Below, in pieces: positions 1 to 20,651 of a stretch of 64,000 nucleotides of DNA (positions within the stretch are counted from its first letter, which is position 1; every line of letters starts with the position of its first letter). Made by a program: the position numbers and the translations under genes. The stretch covers positions 21,654,501 to 21,718,500 of the forward strand of contig NC_079879.1 in NCBI RefSeq assembly GCF_029227915.1, read 5' to 3'. The stretch comes from Hydractinia symbiolongicarpus. Its lineage: Eukaryota > Cnidaria > Hydrozoa > Anthoathecata > Hydractiniidae. The notes under the pieces were generated by a model. That model did no database searches. It had not been told where the DNA came from and saw only the letters and a list, made by a program, of their open reading frames with translations.

Positions 1-258
1 TCTGTTTCTGGACGGAAGTCCAGTTCGTTCAGTGCATAGCGGAATGTTGATTTGTTTAACATCCATCCTGTTCTTGTCTCCTGTTGTCGCGAATCTCTGT
101 CTGCTTCTACGTTAAGAATGCCAGGAAGATGTGTAGCGACTATCCAATTATTTTTGCTTATTGCCCATTCCCAAATGCTATGTGTAATCTTATCCATTGG
201 GATAGATTTTACGCTACTCATTTTGTTTACACAGGCTACTGCTGCAGTGTTATCCATT

Positions 259-906
259 TTAAGCAATATGGTAGTGTTTGCAGTATGGTTGCAAAGAGCA
301 GGCTCTTTGTCCAAAGAATGCTGCCATTAGTTCTAGGACATTTATGTGGTGTTCCTGCTCCAGAGATGAAAACTCACCCCCTGTGTGGGTTTGTGTCATT
401 GACGCCGCCCAACCTCTTGTTGAGGCATCCATGGATATAATGACCTGAGGGTTGCCTCGAACTATTGGGGATATGCTACCCCATAAATTATTCTTCCACC
501 AAGATATGTCACCCATGGCAGTAGGGGTTAATGTGATCTGCACATCAAAGTTTCCGGCGCTCTTTTTTAAGGACTCAATTTTTAGTCTTTCGGTAGATCT
601 ATAGTAGAGTCTACCGTGTGGTACCCCAATAAGGCTGCTGGTAAACTTACCAATTAATCGCGCTAGAGTTCTTATTGTTATCTTCTCTCTCTGTGTCACA
701 GCTTGACACAGATCGATTATGGCTGCCTTCTTTTTGGAGGTGAGAGCGACGGTCATATTCACTGTATCGATGACGAATCCAAGGAATTCCAAAACTTGTT
801 TTGGTTCAAACTTGGATTTGTCTGGGTGGACTGTAAATCCCAGTGAATCTAACAAAACAACGGTTTTGTGTACGTTATTGCAGCACTGTTGTTTACTGAC
901 GTTCAT
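259..906 (-). pseudogene. DIRS reverse transcriptase thumb / RNase H part
   Basis: Continues the RT after the YIDD motif. The thumb-proximal signature VLEFLGFVIDTVNMTVAL is near residues 39-56, then comes a connection region and the start of RNase H (VIISMDAS with a candidate catalytic Asp, then HINVLELMAAFF with Glu). The frame closes at 259, but the RNase H homology continues in another frame at about 260-50 (MDNTAAVACVNKM, catalytic Asp of NTA, and NVEAD). That marks an indel near 260. Broken, with no host function implied. Confidence 0.82.
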
Positions 907-1430
907 AGTGAGTCGTCAATGTAGTCAGCAATGGTGACCTGTTCCTTCCTTAATTTAGATAAGGGTTGTTTCATTATCTTGGTGAATTTTAGAGGTCCTT
1001 CTGTATAGCCGAAGGGGAGTACCAGGAACACGTATACCTTACCCTCATGTTCGAATTGTAGGAGCTTCTGGCTTTCTTTGTGTATTGGTATGCTATAGTA
1101 TGCATCCTGGATATCAAGTTTTGCCGGATACATGTCCTTTTGTATTAATCGGAGAATGGACGTTAAGGTATGCATCTTAAACTTTCTTTTCTCAATGTGT
1201 ACATTGAGTTTTTTGAGGTTTAGGATGAGCCTGAACCCACCGTCTGATTTCTCTGTGACGAATATGAGTGAGATAAGGTCGCCTGGTTCGCGACTGCTCA
1301 ACCTTATTACACCTTTCCCCAAAAGGCTTTGTATTTCTTCGTCAATGAAGAGTTTCTTTTTTCTATCTAGGGGGTATGTCCGATATGTGGTTTGGGGCAT
1401 CCCGTTTACTGGAATTTGCAAACCAGACAC
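903..1430 (-). pseudogene. DIRS reverse transcriptase, palm/fingers part
   Basis: An open frame of about 175 codons. It carries the RT core in order: a KGVI-type finger region, the KSDGGFRLILNLKKLN block, KLDIQDAYYSIPI (catalytic Asp), LPFGYTEGPLKF, and YIDD (catalytic Asp pair) at its very end. It stops immediately after YIDDSL, and the rest of the protein continues in a different frame from 906 downward, overlapping by the four bases ATGA. The region upstream on this strand is ORF1. Read as part of a degenerate element, not a host gene. Membership of the RVT_1 family is certain from the motifs; loss of function is inferred from the broken frames on both sides. Confidence 0.85.
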
Positions 1431-2454
1431 GGTCTGGAGGATCTCCCCATCGGTAGTTATGTCTTTCCACTGCCTTTTTCAGCTTCTCAAGCCTTTCGCA
1501 GACGGAGGAACCAAACAGCCATTCGGAATCCTCTTCCACTTCCGTAGCTAAGGCTACGTACTCTTTTGGCAAGGAAGGCTTAATTAAGTCTCGCCTGACC
1601 TGATTTAGCAGCTGGGAGGTCTTACCAGCGAGGTTCATGGCGTCCTTAAGGTCATTTAACGGACCCTTTGTGTCTGCGTTGGCATCACCGAATTTCTCCA
1701 CCAACATAGATGAAGCTTTCAGAATCATAGCCACCTACGCTGAGTGCATGTTTTAGATGTCCTGCATCTTTACGTCAGTGGACTTGTGAAAATTGGAAAG
1801 TGTTTTCCAAATTTCGGTGTTTGTTCTCTTTGGGAGTAGAAAGTTGCAGTTCGATGGAATTGCTGCCGTTTCTAACTTCCGCTTGAGAACATCGCCCTTG
1901 AGCCTTTTTTGCCAAAACACTTTGGCGGCACATGCCACTGATGACGTGACTTCTGGTCCCGAGGCCTTGCTTTCCTTTTCATAGTCATCAGTGGACTGTT
2001 GCCAGTACTCTTGGGCTGGCTCTTTGGTACCCTTTTTAGAATGCTCTGGTGCTTCATCTTTGGAAGAAGGCGATTCTGAGCGCGTGGATCTAAACCAGAG
2101 GTTTGAACCAGTGATAGATATTCTTTCTTCCTCCTGTTGGGTACTGGATTAGCTAGCCAGAGTTCCATCTGGAACATTGGGGCTAGGATTAAGACTAGAC
2201 CGGGTCCCCTCTGGGACAATAGGTTCTGTCAGGTGGCTAAGTCTTGCCATAAAGGTGTTCATGTTGGCTAGTGTGTCGTGTATCCGACGTAGTTCGGCCT
2301 TCTGTCGCTCGGATACGATGGATACGACTTGGTCTACGATACCTGTGCAGTCCACAGGGATAGAAACAGGGTGTTCAGGGTCCTGTAAGGTGAAGTCATG
2401 GTCGCCATTTTTGCTGTGCTGTGGGAGCATGGGATCGTCGCTTTCTTGTTGCAT
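1363..2454 (-). pseudogene. DIRS ORF1 (gag-like), frameshifted
   Basis: The N-terminal part at 2454-2149 begins MQQESDDPMLPQ and is rich in polar residues. The middle continues in a different frame (2219-1872). The conserved-looking C-terminal core (1938-1363) includes NCNFLLPKRTNTEIW and a helical region ending near WFANSS. At least one stop (near 1753) and two frame changes separate these pieces. The position just 5' of an RT/RH of DIRS type supports ORF1/gag. Sequence identity of gag is poorly conserved across families, so the call rests mainly on position. Confidence 0.65.
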
Positions 2455-3529
2455 TATTCTTAAACCGAATAATTAGTAAAAGGAATTAACACTAGAGGAA
2501 TTATCCTAACCTAACACCAGCACTATAAACTCATTTAGTTTATGTCACTTAGCTATGTATCAATACAAAAGATACCTAAACGTGTCTACTCGAGCACTTG
2601 GCACTTCGCGTCCGTTCACATTTGTTTACGAAATCGAAAGAGGAAATTTACGGAAGCCGAATCTCATTTGAATACTTACGATCAGAGGCTAAATTATTAT
2701 TGCAGCAAATTTTCACTGAGCCCTAAAAACATATTTTGATTCTTAATGAAAAGATAGCCTTGAATAAAATGCTATCAAACAAACTAATTTGTATGCAAAA
2801 GACGAATTTACTGTGTTGTCAAATTAAATAATACTTTGTTTTTGCTTTTTCTATAGCATATGCCATCCTAATTCAGTGATTTTACCTTTTTATTATTCCC
2901 TTCTGTTCACTAGAAACGCTAATGGTAGTGGCATGATAAGTGTAGGAACTATCATAATACCTAATTAACCAGAACAAAACTTACATAGGAAAAAAATACT
3001 TACACAGTGGTGCATAACATTTTATCAAAGTGTCTATCAAGGTGTAATTTTAAGCGCCACTGTGTAAGTTTTTATGAAACATATCAATGCTTAAACTTCA
3101 TTTTGTAGACAATAAGGGGAGAATAACAACATGTGCTGAAAGTTAGATATTTAAAAAGCTCAAAACATGATAACTGACACATCCTAAAGTTTAAAATCCA
3201 TATGACTATTAAACAAAAAGTTAATAACGAAATATAAAAGATTTAAGCATGCGAGTAAAATTAGAGGAAAATAAATTACCATTTTTGCTGAAAATGGTCC
3301 CTGCACATCAATTAAAGGGAGCACTAATTTAAAAGTTTTATATGATGGACAAAAAAGGAATATGACTAGACTGGACTTAAAATTATTTTTATTTTTGGGT
3401 CAATAAAATAGTGCTTAGTGGAAGATTCTTCTTGCATTGCAGTTACGAAAACAAAACATTAGAATTGTTTCACATACATAAGATATTTTAAATTTTTGAC
3501 TATCTTGCTTTTAATTTTTTTTATTACAG
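2455..3529. other. AT-rich sequence between DIRS copy and first visible CCDC186 exon
   Basis: No exon with coding-like composition was recognised. Part of 2455-2750 may be the untranslated or terminal-repeat end of the DIRS element. The rest looks like intron, since the exon at 3530 starts in mid-codon after a clear TTATTACAG acceptor and the protein's N-terminus is missing. Confidence 0.5.
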
Positions 3530-14535
<11,006 letters not shown>

Positions 14536-14759
14536 TCGCATGACTCGACCGGTCCTGAAGACCTTGTTTGATTTTATATGAAATTCGTGTTGTTTTGTTG
14601 TACATATCTGTCGTTTTTATTTTCAAATTTTCAAAAATTTCATTATAATACGATGTACGATAATTGAACTATTTTTTTAACTGAGCACAAATGTCTGTGA
14701 CATAATTCAACTGTCGTTTCAACTGAGCACTGTGAAAACACCCTATAATTCAAACTTTA

Positions 14760-14765
14760 AATAAA
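14760..14765 (+). terminator. Candidate poly(A) signal of the CCDC186-like gene
   Basis: A canonical AATAAA lies 225 bp after the TGA stop at 14533-14535 and is the first such hexamer downstream. Confidence 0.5.
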
Positions 14766-15285
14766 GAATTTGATCACGCCTTGGCAATAATAATTAAAGA
14801 TAGCTTTTTCTTTTGTGGAAGGTTTATTCTTGTGGTAATGTTTCGAATGTAGGTTCGTGGGGTTTATGTACTAATGGTATTATGTATATATAAGATAATA
14901 TACTTTTTTACTTGTATTTTTAATTCTTATCTCGTATTTTTCACTTATGTATGATAGTATGCATCGTTTGGATTATTAATTAGGTAGGAATGTAAAAACA
15001 GGACGAAATGATTTTGTATTCTAGACCTTTTTTAACCGCCTAGATTAAAAGGAAAAGATGCATCAGTCGAATTTTGCTCACATATCTATAGAATTTAATG
15101 TATATATCAAACTTAATTTACCCGGATCGAAATTATTTAAGTGGTGTACATTAAAAAAATATTTAGTTTACGCACGTTTTTGTACGAATGATGTAGTGTT
15201 ATTCAGGATAAAATGACCTATCTGTTTCATTTCTGTGTCTTTAAAGTGACTTCGCCCGGGGAAAACTGTTTAAACATGCCATAAA

Positions 15286-15436
15286 GCGCTTGGGGGCCAC
15301 GGTGCGATTTTTGATGCGCATGCAATAAGATTCTGTTGCATTAATCGCGCGAGCAAAATTTTTTTCTCTTTTTTTTAATGCAATGCAGTAACAAAAAATT
15401 GTTCAAATGCTGCACCGTGGCGCATAGGCCGCAAGC
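15286..15436. repeat. Foldback (MITE-like) element
   Basis: The ends form an imperfect inverted repeat: GCGCTTGGGGGCCACGGTGC on the left pairs with GCACCGTGGCGC..GCCGCAAGC on the right. Inner arms with TTGCATTAAT and AATGCAATG also pair. No ORF. It is intergenic between CCDC186 and SH3BGRL3. Confidence 0.55.
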
Positions 15437-15781
15437 ACCATTTTAATTTACCAATCACACGCGCAGAATTTCATACAGACAGTAAAACAAACAGATTTGA
15501 TATAAGTGGAGAGAAACACGAGAATTGATTTTGTTTTACCATAATTTCTAACAACTCATATTCCGTCAATGTATTCATGTGGAAGTTTATATGATCGACA
15601 ACCCTCCTCTTTTTCAGTTACGTTAAAATCTGAAAGGGTATTAAACATTAAGCTATATTCTCTAAAATATACATCAAGACATCTGCTCCATCAAACATGA
15701 AAAAGTCACATAATTATCACTTTATTTCTCTAGATTTTAAATATTTTACCAATAAAAAACACCAACGACAGTCATTTATTC

Positions 15782-15859
15782 GCCATTCACAATTCGCTTA
15801 GTGAAAACTCCCCTTGTAAAGGAGGATTTTCACTTTTCACAAAGCGAATTGTGAGTGGC
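15782..15859. repeat. Hairpin with 18-bp near-perfect arms
   Basis: GCCATTCACAATTCGCTT at 15782-15799 is matched by AAGCGAATTGTGAGTGGC at 15842-15859 with one mismatch. The inner GTGAAAA..CTCC and GGAGGATTTTCAC also pair. It overlaps the left end of the next element. Confidence 0.6.
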
Positions 15860-16011
15860 AATTTCGGCGACGAATTAGCTGCAAAACATCTTTTTAGGAA
15901 GTATTTGTACTTTTCGGCGTAGCGAATGAAAACAAATCGAAAAGCGCATGCTCAGATACATTTCGAGGGCGAATTCGCCGTCCTATTGGCTTAGTGAAAA
16001 TCCCTCTTTAA
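15817..16011. repeat. MITE-like element with AAAG(A/G)RGGATTTTCACT ends
   Basis: The left end TAAAGGAGGATTTTCACT is matched by the right end AGTGAAAATCCCTCTTTA in inverted orientation. The length is about 195 bp and there is no coding content. A TA target duplication is possible but not distinctive. Confidence 0.5.
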
Positions 16012-16226
16012 AGCCGAGTTTCAACTGGACGTTATTCGCGACGATTTTTGTGACGAAAAGTAGAAACCAAGTCATGACAAAAATTGCGACCAATCAAATT
16101 CGAGTATTGATGACGATCGTCGTAAAAATCGTCGATGTGTCCATGGGAATTTGATTGGTCGCGATTTTAATCATGACGAAAAGTTGAATTGATTCTACTT
16201 TTCGTCCAGTGGAGATTCGGCTTTAT
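16011..16226. repeat. MITE-like element with AAAGCCGA ends
   Basis: The left end AAAGCCGAGTTTCAACTGG and the right end CCAGTGGAGATTCGGCTTT are inverted repeats. Longer inner arms (CGACGAAAAGTAGAA / TTCTACTTTTCGTC, and GCGACCAATCAAATTC / GAATTTGATTGGTCGC) also pair, so the unit folds almost end to end. A flanking TA on both sides suggests a Tc1/mariner- or PIF-type non-autonomous element. Confidence 0.65.
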
Positions 16227-16449
16227 GTAACAAAATCGCATCTCTCGCGCGCGTAAAAAATTCGTATTATTCTTCAAGTTTCCTCGGTAAATAAATTTGG
16301 CAGTTTTTGCGAAAGTCTGCGTAATTGAATTTTCAAGACCGGAATCCGCGAAATCAAACATCTGCGAAATATTATATCTTGCGATATTGCAAAAAATAAT
16401 CAGTTTACTTTTTTGGTTTTCGTTGGTGGGCGTGATCTTACTCTAACAT

Positions 16450-16459
16450 CCGCCATTTT
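16450..16459 (+). promoter_or_regulatory. CCGCCATTTT motif upstream of SH3BGRL3-like gene
   Basis: This 10-mer lies 218 bp before the ATG and matches the YY1-type core (GCCATnTT) seen in many animal housekeeping promoters. Binding is inferred. Confidence 0.3.
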
Positions 16460-16676
16460 AAAAATATATGCGCGAATTGCTAGCACAAAACACGAAAAAT
16501 CCAGTCTTGTTCCCCTCCCTTTTAAAAAATATTTTAAAGTAGAATTGCCAACACTGAATGAAATCACAACATCCCGCTGCGGTCTGAATCGCCCCTTGCT
16601 GAAATAGGTTGACCTCCTTTGATCTTTTTCTGTTTTATAGTTTAGGGTAGCAGTCACAGTTTTCAAACTTGCAATT

Positions 16677-19462
16677 ATGAGTGTTACACTTTACTTTTCA
16701 ACGGTATCCAGCAATTTGGAAGTAAGTTACAGTTTAACCTTGTTCTTGTAATGTAATTGCTTATTGATAGCCAGCTTAGCTAGCTCCAAACTTTGATACC
16801 GCTTACTAGCCATACTGTATTTATGATTGGGACACTTATAGGTTTATTTTATAATAAAAATTTCATGATAATCCATTGATCCTAATTAAAGCTTTAAATT
16901 TGGCATTTATTTTTGTAGTTACACCTATATAGTCACACACTTTGCTAATAGTTAGGTACCCTAGCCAGTCATTCCAGCCATGTTATATTTTGAATGCTAG
17001 TATACTTCTTTAACTCACTGGTCTTTTGTATTTAAATAGAAGAAATAACTTAACTTATTTTTTTTGATAAACCATGTTTATTTAGGAAAGGGTTAATAAT
17101 ATATCATGCTTTCACTCAAGGTATAGCTTTATTTGCCTCTGCAAACAGCCATAGTAAAATGTATGCAATCAAAATAAGTTGTGGCAACATGGATTAAATG
17201 TTGTTCACGCAGAATTTTTTCTTAATCACTTTTACGCTACGACTTGCCATTATCTTGCCTGTACATGCGGTTTTGGTTGAATAAAACAAGTTGGATATTA
17301 TAACATATTTAAGCGAGGAAGTTTTAGCATAAAAAACATGTTCCCTTCATCAATTTTTTATTGGCTTGTCACAAATCCTTGCTTTTCAGCACTAAAAGAA
17401 GATGGAAATTTCAACTTTAGTGTGTGCTTTTAGAATATTTAACTTTTAACAGTGTAAATAAGCAACATGCTGCTTAAATAGGATGTAATAGATGCCTAAA
17501 TAAGAGGTTTATTTATACTGTACAGGCATATTTAAAAGTTTTTCCTGACTGGATAATACTACTTGTCATACCACTTTTTGCCAATAAATTTATTTTCTGG
17601 TTTATTTAATCCAAGAGAAAAGAAAATATTTGAGAAAATAGAATTAAAAATATTCTAATTCATGGAAAATTGAAAAGTAACAGAAATTCAAAAACTTTTA
17701 TTTCAAACTTGACAAATTTTACTATAGCATGCCACTAATGGGGCACTATTTTGACAAATATCAGGATTGCTAAATCCCAGGTTTAGTGGTTTTCCCTGAC
17801 TGTAAGTTGATTATGTTTTATTTATATTAAATTTTGCTTTAAAAAAAATAATGAAATTAAATCCAAACTCAATTGTCTGCAAAATTTAATAAACACAGGA
17901 ATTTACCTCTTCCCCATGGTGTTTTTGCCTCCTTTAATGGAGGTGGCAAGTCAAAAATGTGATTGAAACAAGGTTAATTGGAAATATCATGAATTGTGGT
18001 ACAGAACAATTTTTTGATAAAAATCATTTGTATTGTTGTTATTAGTGACACACATGAAACCAGTTTTTAAAGGTTTCATAAGAAACATAATATATAGTTT
18101 GAAATTAGGGAACAAAAGTTTATGGCACATTATAAAAAAAATGAAATATATAATTATTAGCTTCGTAAAATGTACACAAAATAATAATACAAAATAATTT
18201 ATTTGTAAATGTCTCTTTTCATTTTTGGTTTTGCCAAGTTACACCTATATACTTGCCACTTCATGAACTAAAAAGTAAAGACAGACACTTTCTAATTAGT
18301 ACAAGTCTTCAATAGCACACACATAACAATTTTAAAAAGGGCGTATGGTTTATACTGTTAGTAAGATTTTTGTAAAAATATGTCCGTACGTCACAGCTTT
18401 TCTCAGGATCTGAGCATGAATTCTTTTTTGATTTTTGCACAAAGTTACTTATCAATGAATGGTAGAAAGTGACATTTTTGGATTTTTAACAATAATTTTA
18501 ATGCTGCCATTTGGGGGAAAAAATTTTTAGTTCAAAATGTTTTTGAAGGATATTAAAATTACACACAAAACAATTTTGTCATAGCAAATCCCAAAATTTA
18601 AATCCACCAATAAACACAAAATTTCTCAGAGCAAGCCCTTTATTAAATCAACAAATGAGCCTAAACCCAGCGTGGCCGCGTCTTACCCTCTTAAATAACA
18701 GGGGAATTAATCATATTTGTTTGGGTGAGCGAGACCATTTTAGCTCAACACATTTTATGTCAAAAGGATTTCTAATAGTGATCATGTAAGCAAATAAAGT
18801 ATAAGTGTAATAACATATATATATGTCTTTACAAAAATGACATTATATTTCTACTTTTGTCAGATAGATTTTAACAGAAAAATATTTCTTCAAAACGTGA
18901 CTGATATTTTTATGAAACTAACTTACTCTACCGTCCCTTTAGAGGGCTGGGTGCCATCTTTTTATTCCGATTTCTCATGTGGTAAAAAAAATTACGCAGG
19001 GTCACCTGGCTATTGTTGTTTTATTGTTTGTGCTCGTGTTTTATATTTGCGTATGACCATAAGATGTAAACTGTTATTTTTAGACCAAAAAGCATCAGCA
19101 AAAAATTACCATGGTTTTAGATGGTAAAAAGATTCCATATCAGATAGTTGACATTTCATCTGATGATAGTGCAAAGGCTAAAATGAGAGAACTAGCTGGA
19201 GCAAGTAGTCTTCCACCACAGATTGCAAATGGTGACCAATACTGTGGGGTAAGAAGTTTTTTTTTAATTACAGCATAAAAATCTCTAATTTTCATAGTTC
19301 TTGTGAGCTTTTTGTGCTATAGCAGAAAATGCAGTCTAATGTAAACAAGCCTTAATGAAGTATTCTTTTTAATGTTCTGATATTTTTTCCTTTTTTCAGG
19401 ATTTCAATTCTTTCGACGAAGCTGTTGAAATGGAAGAATTATCGAAGTTTTTAAAGATGTAA
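16677..19462 (+). CDS. SH3BGRL3: SH3BGRL3-like small thioredoxin-fold protein
   Basis: Three exons, 16677-16721, 19084-19248 and 19400-19462, give 90 aa (the human protein has 93). The N-terminal strand MSVTLYFSTVSSNLE is followed by KKHQQKI and KKIPYQIVDIS. The C-terminal part has LPPQIANGDQYCGDFNSFDEAVE, the family's cis-Pro/substrate-loop region. The glutaredoxin fold lacks the CXXC redox centre, as known for the SH3BGR family, so an adaptor role and not a reductase role is expected. The start is the first ATG after an open 5' flank with no in-frame alternative nearby. Intron 1 is 2.36 kb, intron 2 is 151 bp, and both are phase 0. It could equally be called SH3BGRL; the short length without a Glu-rich tail favours the SH3BGRL3 type. 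Confidence 0.88.
16722..19083 (+). other. Intron 1 of SH3BGRL3-like gene
   Basis: A 2.36-kb AT-rich intron with a GTAAGT donor and TTTTTAG acceptor. No conserved exon, RNA gene or clear transposon was recognised. A small ORF at 18837-19127 overlaps exon 2 in another frame and is not coding-like. Confidence 0.6.
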
Positions 19463-20651
19463 TTTTTTAGAAATAATTAACTTCGTTAAAAAGAAACTGC
19501 CAAGTAATTTGTCCTCAAAAGAAATTCGTATCCATTACTGGCACTTTCTTCGTAACCTTTATATTTAGTTTATGTTTTTCGTATATAAATCCTATTTTTA
19601 TTTATTACAGTCATACCTCAATGCATACCAAAATCAACCTTGTCCATTAATTTGAGTTTTTGTCCAGGACGTAACATCGCCTTCATTCTATTTTTGTATG
19701 GTTGACGTACTTTGTTGGTCGTAAATGTGTGAATGCACAAGCTCAACTTTTTCAAGCTCTAGAGGTTCTTAATAAGTTTTGTGGTTGTCTTTGGTTATTT
19801 TTTTGATTCTATTTATTAACATTTCTTATCACCAAACTCAAGAGTATTTTTACTTAATTGTTATTAAAAATAAAATTGATGTTCGATTTCTATATAAAAT
19901 TTTCATTTTTAAGCATGCGCACTGCTGCCCAAAAAATCTATTTGCAAAAATTCGCACGTATGCAGCGCGTATCTGTTAATTACCTTCTTCTTTGCGTGAT
20001 CTGTTTAAGAAACTTAATATTGGGCGCTTTTCGGAAAACCAGTAAAATTGTGCTCTTTAGAGAAAACTAAGTCACAAAAATATTTCAGTTTCAGACTTCT
20101 GGATATGGGGAGTTAAAAAATAATTCACTCGGGTTTAAAACTAACTCAACAAAACCGACGATTTATTGTATGTTCCTAACGAAAAATCTTTAAATGCCAC
20201 CAAGCCAACTTTTGAGATGTCTAGCTCGAATACGTAAAAAAATAGCAGAAAATCACAGCGTCATAAAGAAAAGTTCCATCTACGCAAACTTTCTGTTACT
20301 CAACCACTATAGCTCGAACGATTTCTGAGTCCCTGAGACTCTACTAATTGTGAAGTCCAGGGGACAAAATTAAATCAGTGTGTTTGGCGCACCAACGATC
20401 TCTAAATTCATTCAACACAATTTTGTACAGACTTTTTACTAATCAAACTACAGCTGTACATCAGTTTGGCAATCGTAATAAAGATTCTTTAGATTTCTAC
20501 AATTTGCAGTTGCTACATTTCTAGATAAACAATATGGTATTTTAAAATTTCGCTATAAGCAAAAAAAATTCTAAATCTAATTCAAAACAAAATATATACA
20601 ACACACATTACCTATGACGCCACAGTATCCAATTTTATAATTTGAATTGCA
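19463..20651. other. Convergent intergenic region
   Basis: Holds the 3' UTRs of the SH3BGRL3-like gene (plus; AATAAA at 19869-19874) and of the distal MFSD9 terminal exon (minus). Nothing else was recognised. Confidence 0.5.

Larger units (their letters stand above)
1..2454 (-). mobile_element. Decayed DIRS-type retrotransposon, 5' and central part
   Basis: Reading on the minus strand from 2454 down, a gag-like ORF1 (about 2454-1363) is followed by reverse transcriptase (1430-903) and RNase H (906 to the left edge). The RT shows the catalytic motif ADYIDDSL near 925-903 and FLGFVIDTVNMT shortly after, a form typical of DIRS-like RTs. The RNase H segment continues in another frame at 260-50, with MDNTAAVACVNKM and HLPGILNVEAD. 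ORF1 is broken into at least three frames (2454-2149, 2219-1872, then 1938-1753 and 1734-1363, with a stop near 1753), and the RT/RH join is frameshifted, so the copy is dead. A tyrosine recombinase gene, expected for DIRS elements, would lie beyond position 1 and is not seen. It is antisense to the CCDC186-like gene. An alternative is a related YR retroelement such as Ngaro or PAT; the DIRS-like RT/RH assignment is firm, the exact clade is not. Confidence 0.85.
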
